Positions 23,650 through 34,714 of a stretch of 64,000 nucleotides of DNA are shown in pieces. The DNA is from Chamaecyparis obtusa (lineage: Eukaryota; Streptophyta; Pinopsida; Cupressales; Cupressaceae). How positions within the stretch are numbered: the first letter of the stretch is position 1; each line of letters begins with the position of its first letter. Below the pieces are notes generated by a model that saw nothing but the letters and a program-made list of their open reading frames with translations, was not told the origin of the DNA and did not search any database. The stretch covers positions 608,501 to 672,500 of the forward strand of contig BSBK01001113.1 in assembly GCA_027943335.1 (NCBI GenBank), in the 5' to 3' direction. The translations under genes and the position numbers were made by a program.

Positions 23650-24530
23650 ATGTTGAAAGGGATGACTTCTATCTGCTAGTTGAGAAAAAAATCTTCTGAT
23701 TGATTGGAGGTGTCCTTGTAAAGATCTTAACTAACTGATATTTTTAGGGGAAGCCATCTCCATGATTGTCTTCAATTTTTTTGGATCAACCTCTATACCT
23801 TTAGCTGAGACAATATAACCTAAAAAATTTCTTGATGTAATTCTGAATGCACACTTCTATGGATTAAGTCTAATATGATACTTTTCCATCTGGGTGAATA
23901 TTCTATCTACCACTTTTAAATGACCATCTCTATTTTTGGATTTTGCAAGAATATCATCAACATAATCTTCCATTATAGTATACATCATGTCATGAAAGAT
24001 TGTGGTCATAGCCCTCTGATAAGTTGCACCAACATTCTTGAGCCCAAAAGGCATCACATTCCAACAATATGTGCCTCAAGGACATGTAAAAGCAGTCTTT
24101 TCTTGGTCTTCTGGCGCAATCTTGATCTGGTTATAGCCATAAAAACCATCCATTAGAGACAACATCTTATGTCCAGCCTTAAAATCAACTATAATATCAA
24201 TGTAAGGCAATGGGAAGTCATCTTTAGGACAAGCTTTGTTGAGGTCTCGAAAATCTATTCAAATCCTAATATACTTGTCTGGCTTTGATACTAGTACAAT
24301 ATTGGAAATCCACTCAGCATAATCAATGGCGTGAATGAACCCAACATCTAAGAGCTTCTTTGATTCTTCCTTAACCATAAGTGCAATATGAGGATGCATC
24401 TTTCTAAGTTTCTATTTATCTGGTTTAATTCTTGGAGCAATAGACAAGTGATGCATAATAAGATTAGGATCCAATCCTAGCATATCAGCATAAGACTAGG
24501 CAAAGTTGATTTGTCTCTCTTTAAAAAATT
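23650..24530 (-). pseudogene. Reverse transcriptase of element A
   Basis: Minus-strand relic. WISNIVLVSKPDK (about 24315) and DFRDLNKACPKDDFPLP (about 24250) are the classic Ty3 RT start. GTYCWNVMPFGLKNVGATYQ lies near 24070-24015, and the catalytic loop DYVDDILAK at about 23965-23940 keeps YVDD. At least five stops and one frame change break it. It should make cDNA in the virus-like particle in live relatives. Confidence 0.88.
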
Positions 24531-24531
24531 G

Positions 24532-25880
24532 TTAAAAAGCTTCTCTCTCTAACTTTGTTAAGGATGCTGCTACTTTGAGAATATGTGGAGACTCCTCCAT
24601 TGCAATGTTGAAAGGCAATATTGGTTCAATAAGTATCAAATATTGCTTTCGATACATATAATTGGGGAGAGCATCAATCCTTCTATATTTAGGGACCTTA
24701 GAGAGGTTTTCACCTTCAGATACATCTTTTCTTTTTACTATTTTTGGATCTAATATAGCCACTAAGTGGTTTTCACCATTAGATCTATTGATTATTTTTA
24801 CATTTTAACAACTAAAAGGATTGGCACACTCTCCAAAAAAAGCCATGTCATTAAGTTCTATTAGAAATCCTGACTTATGATCCCCTAGTGGTAGATGATC
24901 TCTGATTCCAATATAGTTGATAATTGCATCATCATTATGGAAATCATCAAGTTCTGGATTATTGGGAGAATCCCAATCTATAATCTAAGGATGAACAAGG
25001 GGTATTGGATCATTTAATTTGGGTCAATTTCAAAGGTTGAGATGGTATTGATAGAGAAGTTGTCAAGGTTTATGATGGTATTGGCAAGGTCCATTTCCAT
25101 ATTCTCATCCGAATCATCTATCACAAAATAATTCTCATTTTCCTCACAATCATCAAGAGTAATATCATGTGGAACTAATAGTAGTGATTTAGTCCTTGAA
25201 CTCTCCCCCTCATGGTAATCGCCACTATAGGTATGGACAACATCAAATCCTATTTTTTTAGTATAGTCAAATAATGAATCCCATTCGTAATCATTAGAGT
25301 TAGAATCATCATCATGATTATCCCAAAGTCTATTAATGGTTTCTGTTGCTATCCTTTTCTTTTCTAGATGCACATACATGCCATGTTTTTGGAACTATAA
25401 TGCAGGAGCTTTAGATATCTTGTGGAAAGGAAAAAGGATGAACAAGGGGTATTGGATCATTTAATTTGGGTCAATTTCAAAGGTTGAGATGGTATTTATA
25501 GAGAAGTTGTCAAGTTTTATGATGGTATCGGCAAGGTCTATTTCCATATTCTCATCTGAATCGTCTATCACAAAATAATTCTCACTTTCCTCACAATCGT
25601 CAAGAATAGTATTATGTGGAACTAATCCTAGTGATTCAGTCCTTGAACTCTCCCCCTCATGGTAATTTCCACTATAGGTATGGACAACATCTTGACTCCT
25701 ATTTCTTTAGTATAGTTAGATAATGAATCCCATTCATAATCATTAGAGTCAGAATCATCATCATGATTATCCCAAAGTCTATTAATGGTTTCTGTTGCTA
25801 TCCTTTGCTTTTCTAGATGCACATACATGCCATGTTTTTGGAACTATAATGCAGGAGCTTTAGATATCTTGTGGAAAGGC
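24532..25880 (-). pseudogene. Spacer between protease and RT of A, with tandem duplication
   Basis: Acidic coding relic (DNHDDDSNSNDYEWDSLFDY and similar; ENENYFVIDDSDENMEMDL) followed by a part ending HILKVAASLTKLEREAF before RT. The family has no named domain here that I know. B has the same region once (44653-45480); A has the acidic part twice. Confidence 0.75.
24987..25879 (-). repeat. Direct tandem duplication of about 446 bp in A
   Basis: Copy one 24987-25433, copy two 25434-25879. Both contain aaggatgaacaaggggtatt and end ttgtggaaagg. The copies differ by a few percent by eye. B has one copy, so the duplication arose in A or its direct line. Confidence 0.9.
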
Positions 25881-26911
25881 TGGATATTTTCTTTGCCTTT
25901 AGGTTCTTTTTGTCCTTCTCCTTTGTATCCTAATCCTATCGTATCTCTTTGGTAATTTGGATTTTTTAGAATTGGTTTTATAACACCTCTCTGCAACCCT
26001 ATAGGTCCACTGCCTTGGTATCCCATCTTTTGCAACAAAGTATATCCTTTACCATATACATCAGATGATATATATTCATGTTTTACATCTTCTTCATTCT
26101 TATGTGGCTTAAGAAAATGGTTAGCATTACGTTTAGCTTCTTCTTTTGATATAGTGCCCCCACTTATAAATGTGTCATAAACAAGTTTAGAAGGAGCTTT
26201 TGATTGTTGTTTGATAATCAAGGATTTTCCATATGACTTAGGAGACAAGGGTAATTTTGTGATACAAAAAGTTTGACCCAAAGTGTATTCTCCCATACTT
26301 TGTTCTTTTATGTCTATCTTGATCCCATTAGATTTAGAGGTTGATGCTGCATTACTTGGATCAATGGGTGTGGTTGCAGAAGATCTAGCACGATTAAAAG
26401 GTACCAAAGATTCAGGTGTTGTCTTCATAGTGTTATAATATTGGAAAGCATTCAGATATCCCTTGATAGTTATTTCTTGACCATTGTGGGTAAATTTCAA
26501 ACATTGATGATAATTTGAGGGCACAACTTGCATAGAATGAATCCAAGGTCTCCCCAAAAGAATGCTATATGTGAGATCCATAACAAGAACTTGACAAAGT
26601 ACATCTTTGACTACAGGACCAAATCTGATAGGAAGAACAAAAGATCCCTTAGATGACCTCTCTTCTTTATCATAAGCTTTGGTTGTGATTTTATTCTTTG
26701 GATCTACAACATTTTCAAAAAATCCCAATGCAAGGACTAATTTAAAAGTGCATATATTCAAGCCAGCTCTTCCATCTGTTAGTACTCTTTTAATTTTATG
26801 ATTTTGTACAAGGACTTCTATTGGGAGTGGAGCATTATGTGGTTGATTAATGGCTATATCATAATGCTCAGTAAAAGAAAGGTAATGTGGAGTTGTCAAA
26901 TGTCCCACCAT
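25844..26911 (-). pseudogene. Protease and G-patch region of element A
   Basis: A 355-residue open stretch. Residues 40-130 are the aspartic protease: RVLTDGRAGLNIC, where the family has D-x-G-(A/S), and ILLGRPWIHSMQVVPS, the well-known second protease block of Tat/Ogre elements. Residues 285-315 are a G-patch-like motif, GKGYTLLQKMGYQGSGPIGL. A G-patch next to the protease is known in several retroelement groups, including retroviruses and Ogre-like elements. The end overlaps the tandem duplication. Gag upstream is in another frame. Confidence 0.85.
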
Positions 26912-26969
26912 AGCTTGAAATTGGGCTTGATCTAGATTTGTAGGAACATGAGTTTCTAGGAGAGCTTTC

Positions 26970-27644
26970 TCAAGAATCCTTATGAGATGATGACAGACAC
27001 AAAAGCTCTAGTATAGATATTTGGGCTGGAATTTTCTTCAATTTATCCAAAAGATTGTATTGATTTGAAACATTTGGCCTGGACTTTGGAATATAGACAA
27101 ACTTGTTTTGTGAGTTGGTAGGTTTAGATGAGACACCTTGGAGAATAACCTTAGATTGGGCTCGAGTAGTAACATTAACTGGTTGACTCTCAGAATTTTC
27201 TTTGATAGTAATGACATTGACATAGTATTGAGAAGGATGACATTCAGAAATGTGATTAACATACTTATAGTATGTGTTATTATAGTTGGCTTGATTATCA
27301 CCTTTAGCATTGGAAGAACTTCCTTTCTCATGTTCGGGAAGTGGATCTTTAAAAGCCATATGTGACTCGTTTGAGGTATGTCCATCAACACTTATTTCTC
27401 CACTTTCAATCAAGTGTTGTATCACATGTTTAAGTCTTTGAAAATCATTGGTTTTATTACCTTTCCCTCTATTAAATTCACAATAATCGTTATCATTCCA
27501 CCAAGAAGGTTTCACCCTAGGTTCAAAATCTCTAGTTTCAGGAAGTAAAACGAGTTTCTTTGTGATCAACTTCCTTAATGTAGTTTCAAGAGATTCAACC
27601 AAAGGAGTAAAAGTTCTTCTATGTGGCATAAAAGGTAATCTCAA
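26970..27644 (-). pseudogene. Gag C-terminal/linker part of element A
   Basis: A 224-residue open stretch. KPSWWNDNDYCEFNRGKGNK matches the degenerate zinc-finger-like block (YCxFHRxxGHxT) of Tat/Athila Gag; A has lost the His residues that B keeps in part (KFHRGKGHKTNDF at about 42958-42996). The rest is Asn/Ser-rich linker leading to the protease. It aligns with B 42836-43480. Confidence 0.8.
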
Positions 27645-27668
27645 ATTGGATGAATTATTGTTGGTATT

Positions 27669-28869
27669 CTAAGTTGTAGTTTGATTGCTATATGTAGGTT
27701 GAGTAGCATTGGATTTTCTTGTAAGATTCAAAAGAGGTTGTGTTGGTTTAACATGTCGGTTATCAACAATCCCATCATTGACTATGTTCTTGTTTTTGTC
27801 CCAAAATTTAGACTTGTGATTGTTGTTGTTGTTGGGATTTGAATTTGAAGATCCAACATTGTCCTTGGAGTAAAGCTTAATCTCACCTTTTCTAACCATA
27901 GCTTCCTCAATTTTGATACCATTTTCAATGAGCTTGTTAAATTTTGGAGGACATTGCAATTGCAACCTATAGCTCATTTCTTGTATAAGTTTTATGCACA
28001 AAGATATCCATCTTTTCTTGCTCAAGAATTGTTCGTGGATACTTGGAAAATAATTGATGCCATCTTTGCAAAAAAGTAAGGAAAGGTTCTCCATTCTTTT
28101 GTTGTGGATTGCAAAGATCAAGCATAGTGACTTCATGTTTGATGTTATATGAGTAATGAGTCGCAAAATTGTCAATAAGTTCATTGAAAGATTTGATTCT
28201 TGGGGGTAGTTTGGAGAACCATTCCATGGCTTGTCCTCCTAAACTATGTGGAAATAGTCGCATAAGATAACTGCAATTATGAGTGACTTCAATACAAGCA
28301 GCATAAAACTCATGAATATGGTCCTGTGGATCCAAATTCCCTTTGTATTTGTCAAATTTAGGTACCTCAAAATGAGGAGGGAATGGAATCATTACTAAAT
28401 GTTTATCAAAAGGATAAGGACATATATCATCTAAGGAATACTTCTTGGTTGATAATCTAGTTTGAATGTCACAGATTTCTTGTTGAAGCATATGGTTTTG
28501 TTGTAAAACAAGATCCAAAGATGGTGGAGGTCCTTGAGTGTTTTGAGAAGTAGTATTTTGTTTGTCTTCCTTTGGTCCATGAGTATGTGCCTCTTGAGAA
28601 CCAGTAGGGATTTCTTGATTGTTTGTGATAGGTGGTTATCTTAGAGTGGAGACATCAAAATCATTGGGTAGTTTTTCTCCTTGTTGAGCAAGCATGAGGA
28701 AATACATCTCCTTATCCATGTCTAAGAGTCTTTCCATGACATTATAGAACCTAGCATCATGCATAGCATCTCTTAAATCCTGATCTGTTGGTTCTTGATC
28801 TCATGTAAAAATTAAAGTTCTTTTAGGAATTCTAGACAAAGGGTTTTTCTCATTGTTGTTTCCTTCCAT
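27669..28869 (-). pseudogene. gag of element A
   Basis: Starts at ATG 28869 (MEGNNNEKNP...), like B at 41574. Two stops lie before 28518, then 28518-27967 is open. The coiled coil QQNHMLQQEICDIQ is followed by LDDICPYPFDKHLVMIPFP, then the capsid-like Gag domain (PKFDKYKGNLDPQDHIHEFY, SLGGQAMEWFSKLPP, ELIDNFATHYSYN). A frame change near 27985 leads to RLQLQCPPKFNKLIENGIK and an Asn-rich end at 27669. Live relatives form virus-like particles with it. Confidence 0.85.
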
Positions 28870-30993
28870 CTTGTCTATAGATTCTAGATCAATAGTTTTC
28901 TTGAGTTTCTAAGATCGAGTTTGAACCATAAAATGTGAAGGATGATCTTGGGATGAAGATTTTGATGAAGCAAATGGAATGTATTTGATTGGATAGATGT
29001 AGAAATGAACCTAAAAGTGTTGAGATAAGTATGAAAATTTTGATAATCTAAGTCTATAGGAGGTATGGATCTCACTATGATGTGACAAAGAAAATTAAGA
29101 GATAATAACCTAGGTAAGTTTTTGATTGAGGATGATAAATCCTGATATGGTAAACTTATAAAGATATAAATCTGATAAGCAAGGTAATGATTCAACAATA
29201 ATTGGAAAATTTTGAAGATTTGGAATGACTTTGTGGATGTTTCATGAAAGAAGGATGGTGAATTTTGATGAAAATGGTCAAACTAAGGATCAAAGGTCTG
29301 TGAAAATTGAATGTTTTTTCAGAATTGTACTAAAGGCAAAAATGGGTATCCAAAAAAGTTTATGTGAATGTCCTAGGATTTGTACAAATTCTCTTTGTTG
29401 TGTATGTGCATAAACAAATGCACATGATAGTCAAGTGTGTGTGCAGCAAGATAAAATAAATGTGCAACAAATGTGAATAGATGTGCGATGACAGTCACCA
29501 ATGCACAGAAGGATTCAATAAATGCGCAACAGAAAGTAACAGATGCACCATTTTATAGTTTTCTATGGTTTGACTTGCAAATTTTGTTTTTTTGGAAATG
29601 TTTTTCAGATGATTTTGGCAAAGTAAAAATGCATATACACACACATGCAAAACATAAATGATTTAATCTAATTTAATCTAATATGAATGCAAAAACATGC
29701 TTACAATTCCTAAGGTTGGCAAGGACAGTATCTGTTGAATCCCCACTTGGATAAAATTTAGCCACACAAATCCATAATGGACAACCTAGGAACTTGGAGG
29801 CACGAGCTCTTCCTTATAGTGCACTCACTTCTCAAGCACACCAAGTTCTGAATTCAATGGGTTATTACTTCCCAAAGAACTTCTATATCTACTATGAACC
29901 GTGAGTAATGTGGGGTGTCTTCATGGGATTGGGTGACCCCTTGAGCCAACAAATAGAAGTTTTTTGTTCACTATACAAAGGTATTTAATAAGGACATCCA
30001 TTCAAGTGGTTGTCATCAAGTCATTTTCCCAATTAAGGGGGCTCTCCCAATTCTTCCAAAGTAAGATTTTCACCTTAACAATGTAGGAAATTTAATGCAC
30101 CATGTGGGTACTAGAGGAGATTTTGGTTTCCACAACGAATTCACACTTGTCCATTGTGAGACTAATCACAATGGAATTTTTTATATATCATTTTGGAAGG
30201 GCTTGGATTTAGCCTGTTACCAGCTAGGTTGTTCCTTGGGGTGAGTACCTCTTTCCCCACCAAATACTACCCTCTAAAGATTATAAAAATTTCTTTTACA
30301 CCCAAGATCCATGAATGGAGAGGGGAGATGATACGTTGTTATAATCTTGGGATTACAAAAAGCTTCTAAAATCAAGACACAACAAATAAAATACTAATCT
30401 AAGGAAGATAGATGAAAAGAAAATGCATGTCTTATTTTAAAACCCAAATGAGACTATGGTTTATTTTGTGAACCCCTTAAGAACCTACAAGTAAAGAGTC
30501 AATAATCTCAAAATGGAGTCTTCAGATTCGACCTGCAAAACAACCTAAATGTCTACAATAACAAATAGAAAATTGTTAAGATGATTCACAAAAAAAGAAA
30601 TGATCAAAATATGAAAATTAATTACTACAGAAGTGGATGCGCGAAAACAAAACACAAAAGCACAGGAAAATGAAACAAAAGCGTAGAGATAGAGAATGCA
30701 TAGATGCATGATATGAATGTGTAGTGAAACTGGACTAAAGTGCAAAAACAATGAATGTGCAACATAGAAGGATAGAAATGTAGGCAAAATGAATGAATAT
30801 GTAGTAAGAATGAAAATGAATGAATACACAGTAAGAATGATAAAGAAAGAAGTCAGAAGTCTTGAATGGAAGTAGAATGGATGTGCATGATTAATGGATA
30901 TATGTGCAGGAAATGTGAATGGATGTGTAGAAATAGCCTGTAGAAATTTGCACATGGAAAAATTTAAAAAAATAGAATGTTAAAAACATGGGG
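28870..30993 (-). other. Leader of element A
   Basis: No gene seen. About 2.1 kb between primer site and gag, with many dispersed short repeats around aatgtgcaa/gatgcgca (29400-29560 and 30610-30960). B has the matching stretch at 39489-41573. Confidence 0.7.
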
Positions 30994-31011
30994 GCCCCAC
31001 GGTGGGCTCCA
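30994..31011 (-). promoter_or_regulatory. Primer binding site of element A
   Basis: On the minus strand TGGAGCCCACCGTGGGGC, four bases from the 5' LTR end at 31016; same place and form as in B and D. Confidence 0.8.
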
Positions 31012-31015
31012 AAAT

Positions 31016-31456
31016 TGTATGCAAAATAGATATCTAACTATTATAAATGAAATACTAACTAATCTAAGCTAAAAAATCAATCTAAATGCAACACAATGAA
31101 GATTACAAATGATCAAATGAACTTAAAACAAGTTTACATTCACTTACCCATTATAGCTTCTCTCCATTGTCCTCCTAGCCTTGATTCCTTGGATGTGTTG
31201 AGATCTTAGATTTCCAAATGAAGCTCCTTGCCCAAGGTGTTACCAAAGTGTGGATATTTGATGATGACGTATGAAAAATAGTCTTTATGCAACTATGGTG
31301 ATACAATGTTTATGTAAAATAACTCAAATGATTGCTTGAATGCTTTGATGCTTGATTGCTTGATCTCTAGAATGCTTGAAAATTACTATTTCCTATTAGC
31401 TCACAAAGGGAAAATGAGACTCCTTTTATAGATTTTTGGAGGACTCAAACCTAGGT
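31016..31456 (-). repeat. Truncated 5' LTR of element A
   Basis: Matches the R/U5 end of the family LTR from ataca (31016) through the TATA box (tttatag near 31425-31431) and stops at cctaggt (31456). The U3, about 700 bp, is missing and unrelated repeats follow. Confidence 0.88.
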
Positions 31457-31485
31457 TTAGAAGAAGAAACATAGTCTCAATGTGC

Positions 31486-31676
31486 GGATTGCCTCCATTG
31501 ACAATTCTATCCACAAGTCCTCAGGTGGATTGCCTTCATCGGCGATTCTATCCAGAAGTCCTCATGTGTATTTCCTCCATCGGTGATTCTATCCACAAGT
31601 CCTCAAGTGGATATCCTCCATCAGTGATTTTATCCACAAGTCCTTAGGTGGATTACCTCCATCGATGATTCTATCC
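31486..31676. repeat. 41-bp tandem array, about 4.7 copies
   Basis: Units start at 31486, 31527, 31568, 31609 and 31650, with core cctccatcggtgattctatcc followed by acaagtcctc. No coding sense seen. Confidence 0.88.
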
Positions 31677-31689
31677 ATTTTATATCTTG

Positions 31690-32015
31690 ATTATTGGCCT
31701 ATCAGAATGTCAACACATGACATTCACCTAAGTACTCAAGAGTTCATAAAGATATTATCTCATGATATCAAGAGCATTGGCTTGTAGAATATCAACTCTC
31801 AAGATATTCACCAAGTGCTTAGAGTAACATGGCCTACCAACATCAATTCTCATGATGTCCACCAAGTACTCAAGAGTTCATAAAGATATCATCTCATGAT
31901 ATCGAGAGCATTGGCCTGTAGAATATCAAGTTTCATGATATTCACTGAGTGCTCAGAGTAATGGCTTGTAGAATATCAAGTCTCATGATATCCACCAAGT
32001 ACTTAACAAATGTTC
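31690..32015. repeat. Decayed repeats with gatatc/caccaagt motifs
   Basis: Phrases such as tagaatatcaagtctcatgatat, caccaagtactcaagagttc and agagcattggcttgtagaat recur two to four times with a mixed order, as in a higher-order repeat. Confidence 0.65.
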
Positions 32016-32054
32016 ATAGGAAATGTGCACTTACCATAAGAAAATTCACATAAT

Positions 32055-32270
32055 CTATTATGATCTATTTCAACCATCACAAGATGTCTATCACACTACA
32101 AGATGCCATTGATTATGATCTGTTGCAGCCATCACAAGATGTCTATCACAATAGAAGATGCCATCTATCATGATCTATTTCAGCCATAACAAGATGTATA
32201 TCAGAATAGAAGATTCCATCTATCATGATCTATTTTAGCCATCACAAGATGTCTATCACAAGAGAAGATC
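32055..32270. repeat. 55-bp tandem array, about 4 copies
   Basis: Units contain tatgatctatttcagccatc and acaagatgtctatcac, and start near 32055, 32110, 32166 and 32221. Confidence 0.8.
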
Positions 32271-32890
32271 AACTTATTGTAATATCATCACCTTCCAATA
32301 AATTTTGCAAATAAAAGTGATAATCATTTGGAAGTCATCACTTCCTCATGATTTACACAGAGGTAAGGCCCATTAAAACATTCATGATTCATTAGTATAA
32401 TAATCAATTATATCAAGTTTACCTCAGAAGTTTTTCAACTTCAATAGTGAACTCCCTCTCAATCAATATGATCAGGATTGTCACAAGTTGTCTAAACCAT
32501 TTTCTCCCTCTAAAGCTCAAGTTTATCAACTTCTTGACGTCTTTTGAAATGTCAAACTCCCTTTGCATCTAGTCTCAATCATCAATTCATTTGCAAGCAT
32601 CAAGTTCTTTCTCCCTTGAATGCAATTATCTTGCACTTCTATCCTAGAGGTATGTTAGAGAGATATTACAAATAGCTCACTAAACTATCTCAACCAAAAA
32701 ATACCAATGATAGAAGCATACAAAATTTAATAACCAATAATATAGTATGAATTAAAAAATAAAAAATTATGTGCATTAATAAAACATGAAATACTTATCT
32801 TTTATAAATTTCAAATATTTCATTCAGTAAGGTGATCCCATATAGAAAATATCATGCAAATTCACAAAATGATGTCTCTTTTCTTGAACA
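32271..32890. other. No gene seen
   Basis: AT-rich, with runs such as aaataaaaaattatg near 32760. It lies between the tandem arrays and the copia leader. Confidence 0.5.
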
Positions 32891-33559
32891 TTATCATAAT
32901 TCTTGTCTTGAATATCCAAAGGTTCTATACGCTATGAAAACCTTCAATGGATATCCCTTCAAGCAGTTAGGCTTTTAAAGAAGGAACCTTTCTCTTTTAT
33001 AGATTTTTCATAGACCCGTACACAGTCGCTCATAACTTTTGAACTTGACATTTTCTCTCCAATCTCTCCACTGAGATTATTCTAAATTTGTTTATCACCA
33101 ATATATCCAAAATTTTGAAAAATCCAATGGTGAATTTGTGAGATATGGTCCTCCTACTGAGAATGTATTTTTTGAGTTTGTCACAGGTTCACCAGATCAA
33201 CAAACTACTCTCTTACATTTGCAGCTTGGCTCTGATACCATGTTAAGGTCTTAGGATCATTTCAAATGTAATAGCACTATCTAATTGTATGTGTTTTCCA
33301 AATGTATTGATCTCTTTGTATTTATACATGACAAGGACAAGAAGAGACATGTCCCTTCATGGGGCATGTCCATTAATTAATTTATTTTATCAATTTAACT
33401 ATTTAGTTATTATGAGAATAAATATAATCTAACTTTATATATATATCAATGTATATAGTAATATCAATTATTATATATATTGATATATATCTATACATAT
33501 AATAAATCATTTCTCTTAATAATCATATAGTTAGTATTAATTATCTGACCGACACTACA
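32891..33559 (-). mobile_element. 5' end of a Ty1/copia element: LTR, primer site, leader
   Basis: 33241-33559 has LTR form on the minus strand, starting TGTAGTGTCGGTC and ending CCTTAACA. It is followed at once by TGGTATCAGAGCCAAG (33240-33225), the primer site for initiator-Met tRNA used by most plant copia elements. The next 300 bases resemble a copia leader (ATCTGGTGAACCTGTGAC and similar) and no gag follows, so the element is truncated. A 319-bp LTR fits copia size. Confidence 0.72.
33225..33240 (-). promoter_or_regulatory. Initiator-Met tRNA primer site
   Basis: TGGTATCAGAGCCAAG on the minus strand; TGGTATCAGAGC is the exact complement to the tRNA end. Confidence 0.88.
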
Positions 33560-34714
33560 AACATCAACAAGAATATCTAACAATCTAAGTTACATAAAAG
33601 CTCAAGGGAAGCCATCCAACTACTCAAATACGTCAGAGAAATATCAAGTAGAAATATCAAACTATGGGATACTATAACTCCACCCAATTAAAAAAAGCTT
33701 TCGACAAGCTTACAACCCAATAGGAATAATATGATGAGATCTATTGAATTCCAACCAAATAAATCTCTTGATATGAGGAGAAGCTTGGTGAAAGAACTAT
33801 ATGTTATGGAACTATCATTAAAATTCACCATGTGATATAGTATCAACAAACAATATGACCAGCGAAAAATTTAGTGGCGATTATTCACCATTTGACGAAT
33901 GTCGCATGTCAACAACCTACAATTTGGAGACTATATTGCCCATATGGGATTGACCATATCGCCCCACATTTATTAAAATTGGGTCTAATGCCTGCGCCCA
34001 TCACCCATTGGTTTATTTAATTTTGTCCATTTCTTTCACATTATCTCTAATGACATATAATTTTTGGGCTTGACATATTTTAAACATTCACCTATAATTT
34101 CAAAGAGGCCCCAAATGGATGACCTATATTCACCAATAGTTTTATACATATATATTTGCAAGCGTCCCCAAATTCACCTAGCATTTTATGGACGTGTGTC
34201 TCAAACTGACACATTTCCACCAACTTTATTAATCATACCAAGATATTGGAGGACCCATAATCACCTCAGAAATAACACAAGACGTGTTATAATTATGTAG
34301 AATTTGCCAAATATTTGTAGGCCTAATACCTCCCTCCCAATTTGCCAAAAAAGGATGAGTATAAATACATTCATAGATCAGTGCTATTGTACACAATTTG
34401 GCTCGGTTCAATTTGATCGATAGCAAAGTTTAGTTTGTTGAGTTTTGACTACATTGGCGAGTCACGACTACAATTGAATTTGATGCAAAGGTAATTGATT
34501 ATTATCCTGTGACTATGTAAATTTAAGTTCATTCTTATTTAGTGGTGACTAGTTAGTGAACAATGGTGACCAGGGAGACCTCATACATTATTTAAGGGTG
34601 AATGAATCATATTTATATATATTATAGTTCTATTGTCAGTTCTTCAACAAGTAAACATTTTTATTCACTAGTAGGCTGGTAGGCTGGTAGCCTTTATGTC
34701 GTTGAAGAATTGAG
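33560..34714. other. Upstream region of the hAT transposase
   Basis: No gene seen. A TATA-like tataaatac lies at 34360-34368, about 350 bp before the transposase ATG. I could not find clear terminal inverted repeats. Confidence 0.45.

Larger units (their letters stand above)
3441..31456 (-). mobile_element. Element A: Ty3 Tat/Ogre-type LTR retrotransposon, carrying nested D
   Basis: Minus-strand order: broken 5' LTR (31456-31016), primer site (31011-30994), about 2.1-kb leader, gag (28869-27669), linker and protease (27644-25844), spacer, RT, RNase H and second RNase H (24530-22528), integrase (22527-21343), long non-coding stretch, PMD gene in the opposite sense (19190-5697 with D inside), polypurine tract (4622-4606) and 3' LTR (4605-3441). 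A second, archaeal-type RNase H and extra sequence between integrase and 3' LTR are known traits of the plant Tat lineage. Without D the element is about 16.7 kb, a size like Ogre. All long frames carry stops or frameshifts, so it is dead. Confidence 0.85.

Noticed and set aside
30545..30955. 136-residue hydrophobic minus-strand frame in the A leader
   Set aside because: Composition follows repeated leader motifs; no match in the B leader frame.
31486..32270. Possible CRISPR-like arrays
   Set aside because: Units are adjacent with no unique spacers, and the window is clearly plant DNA.
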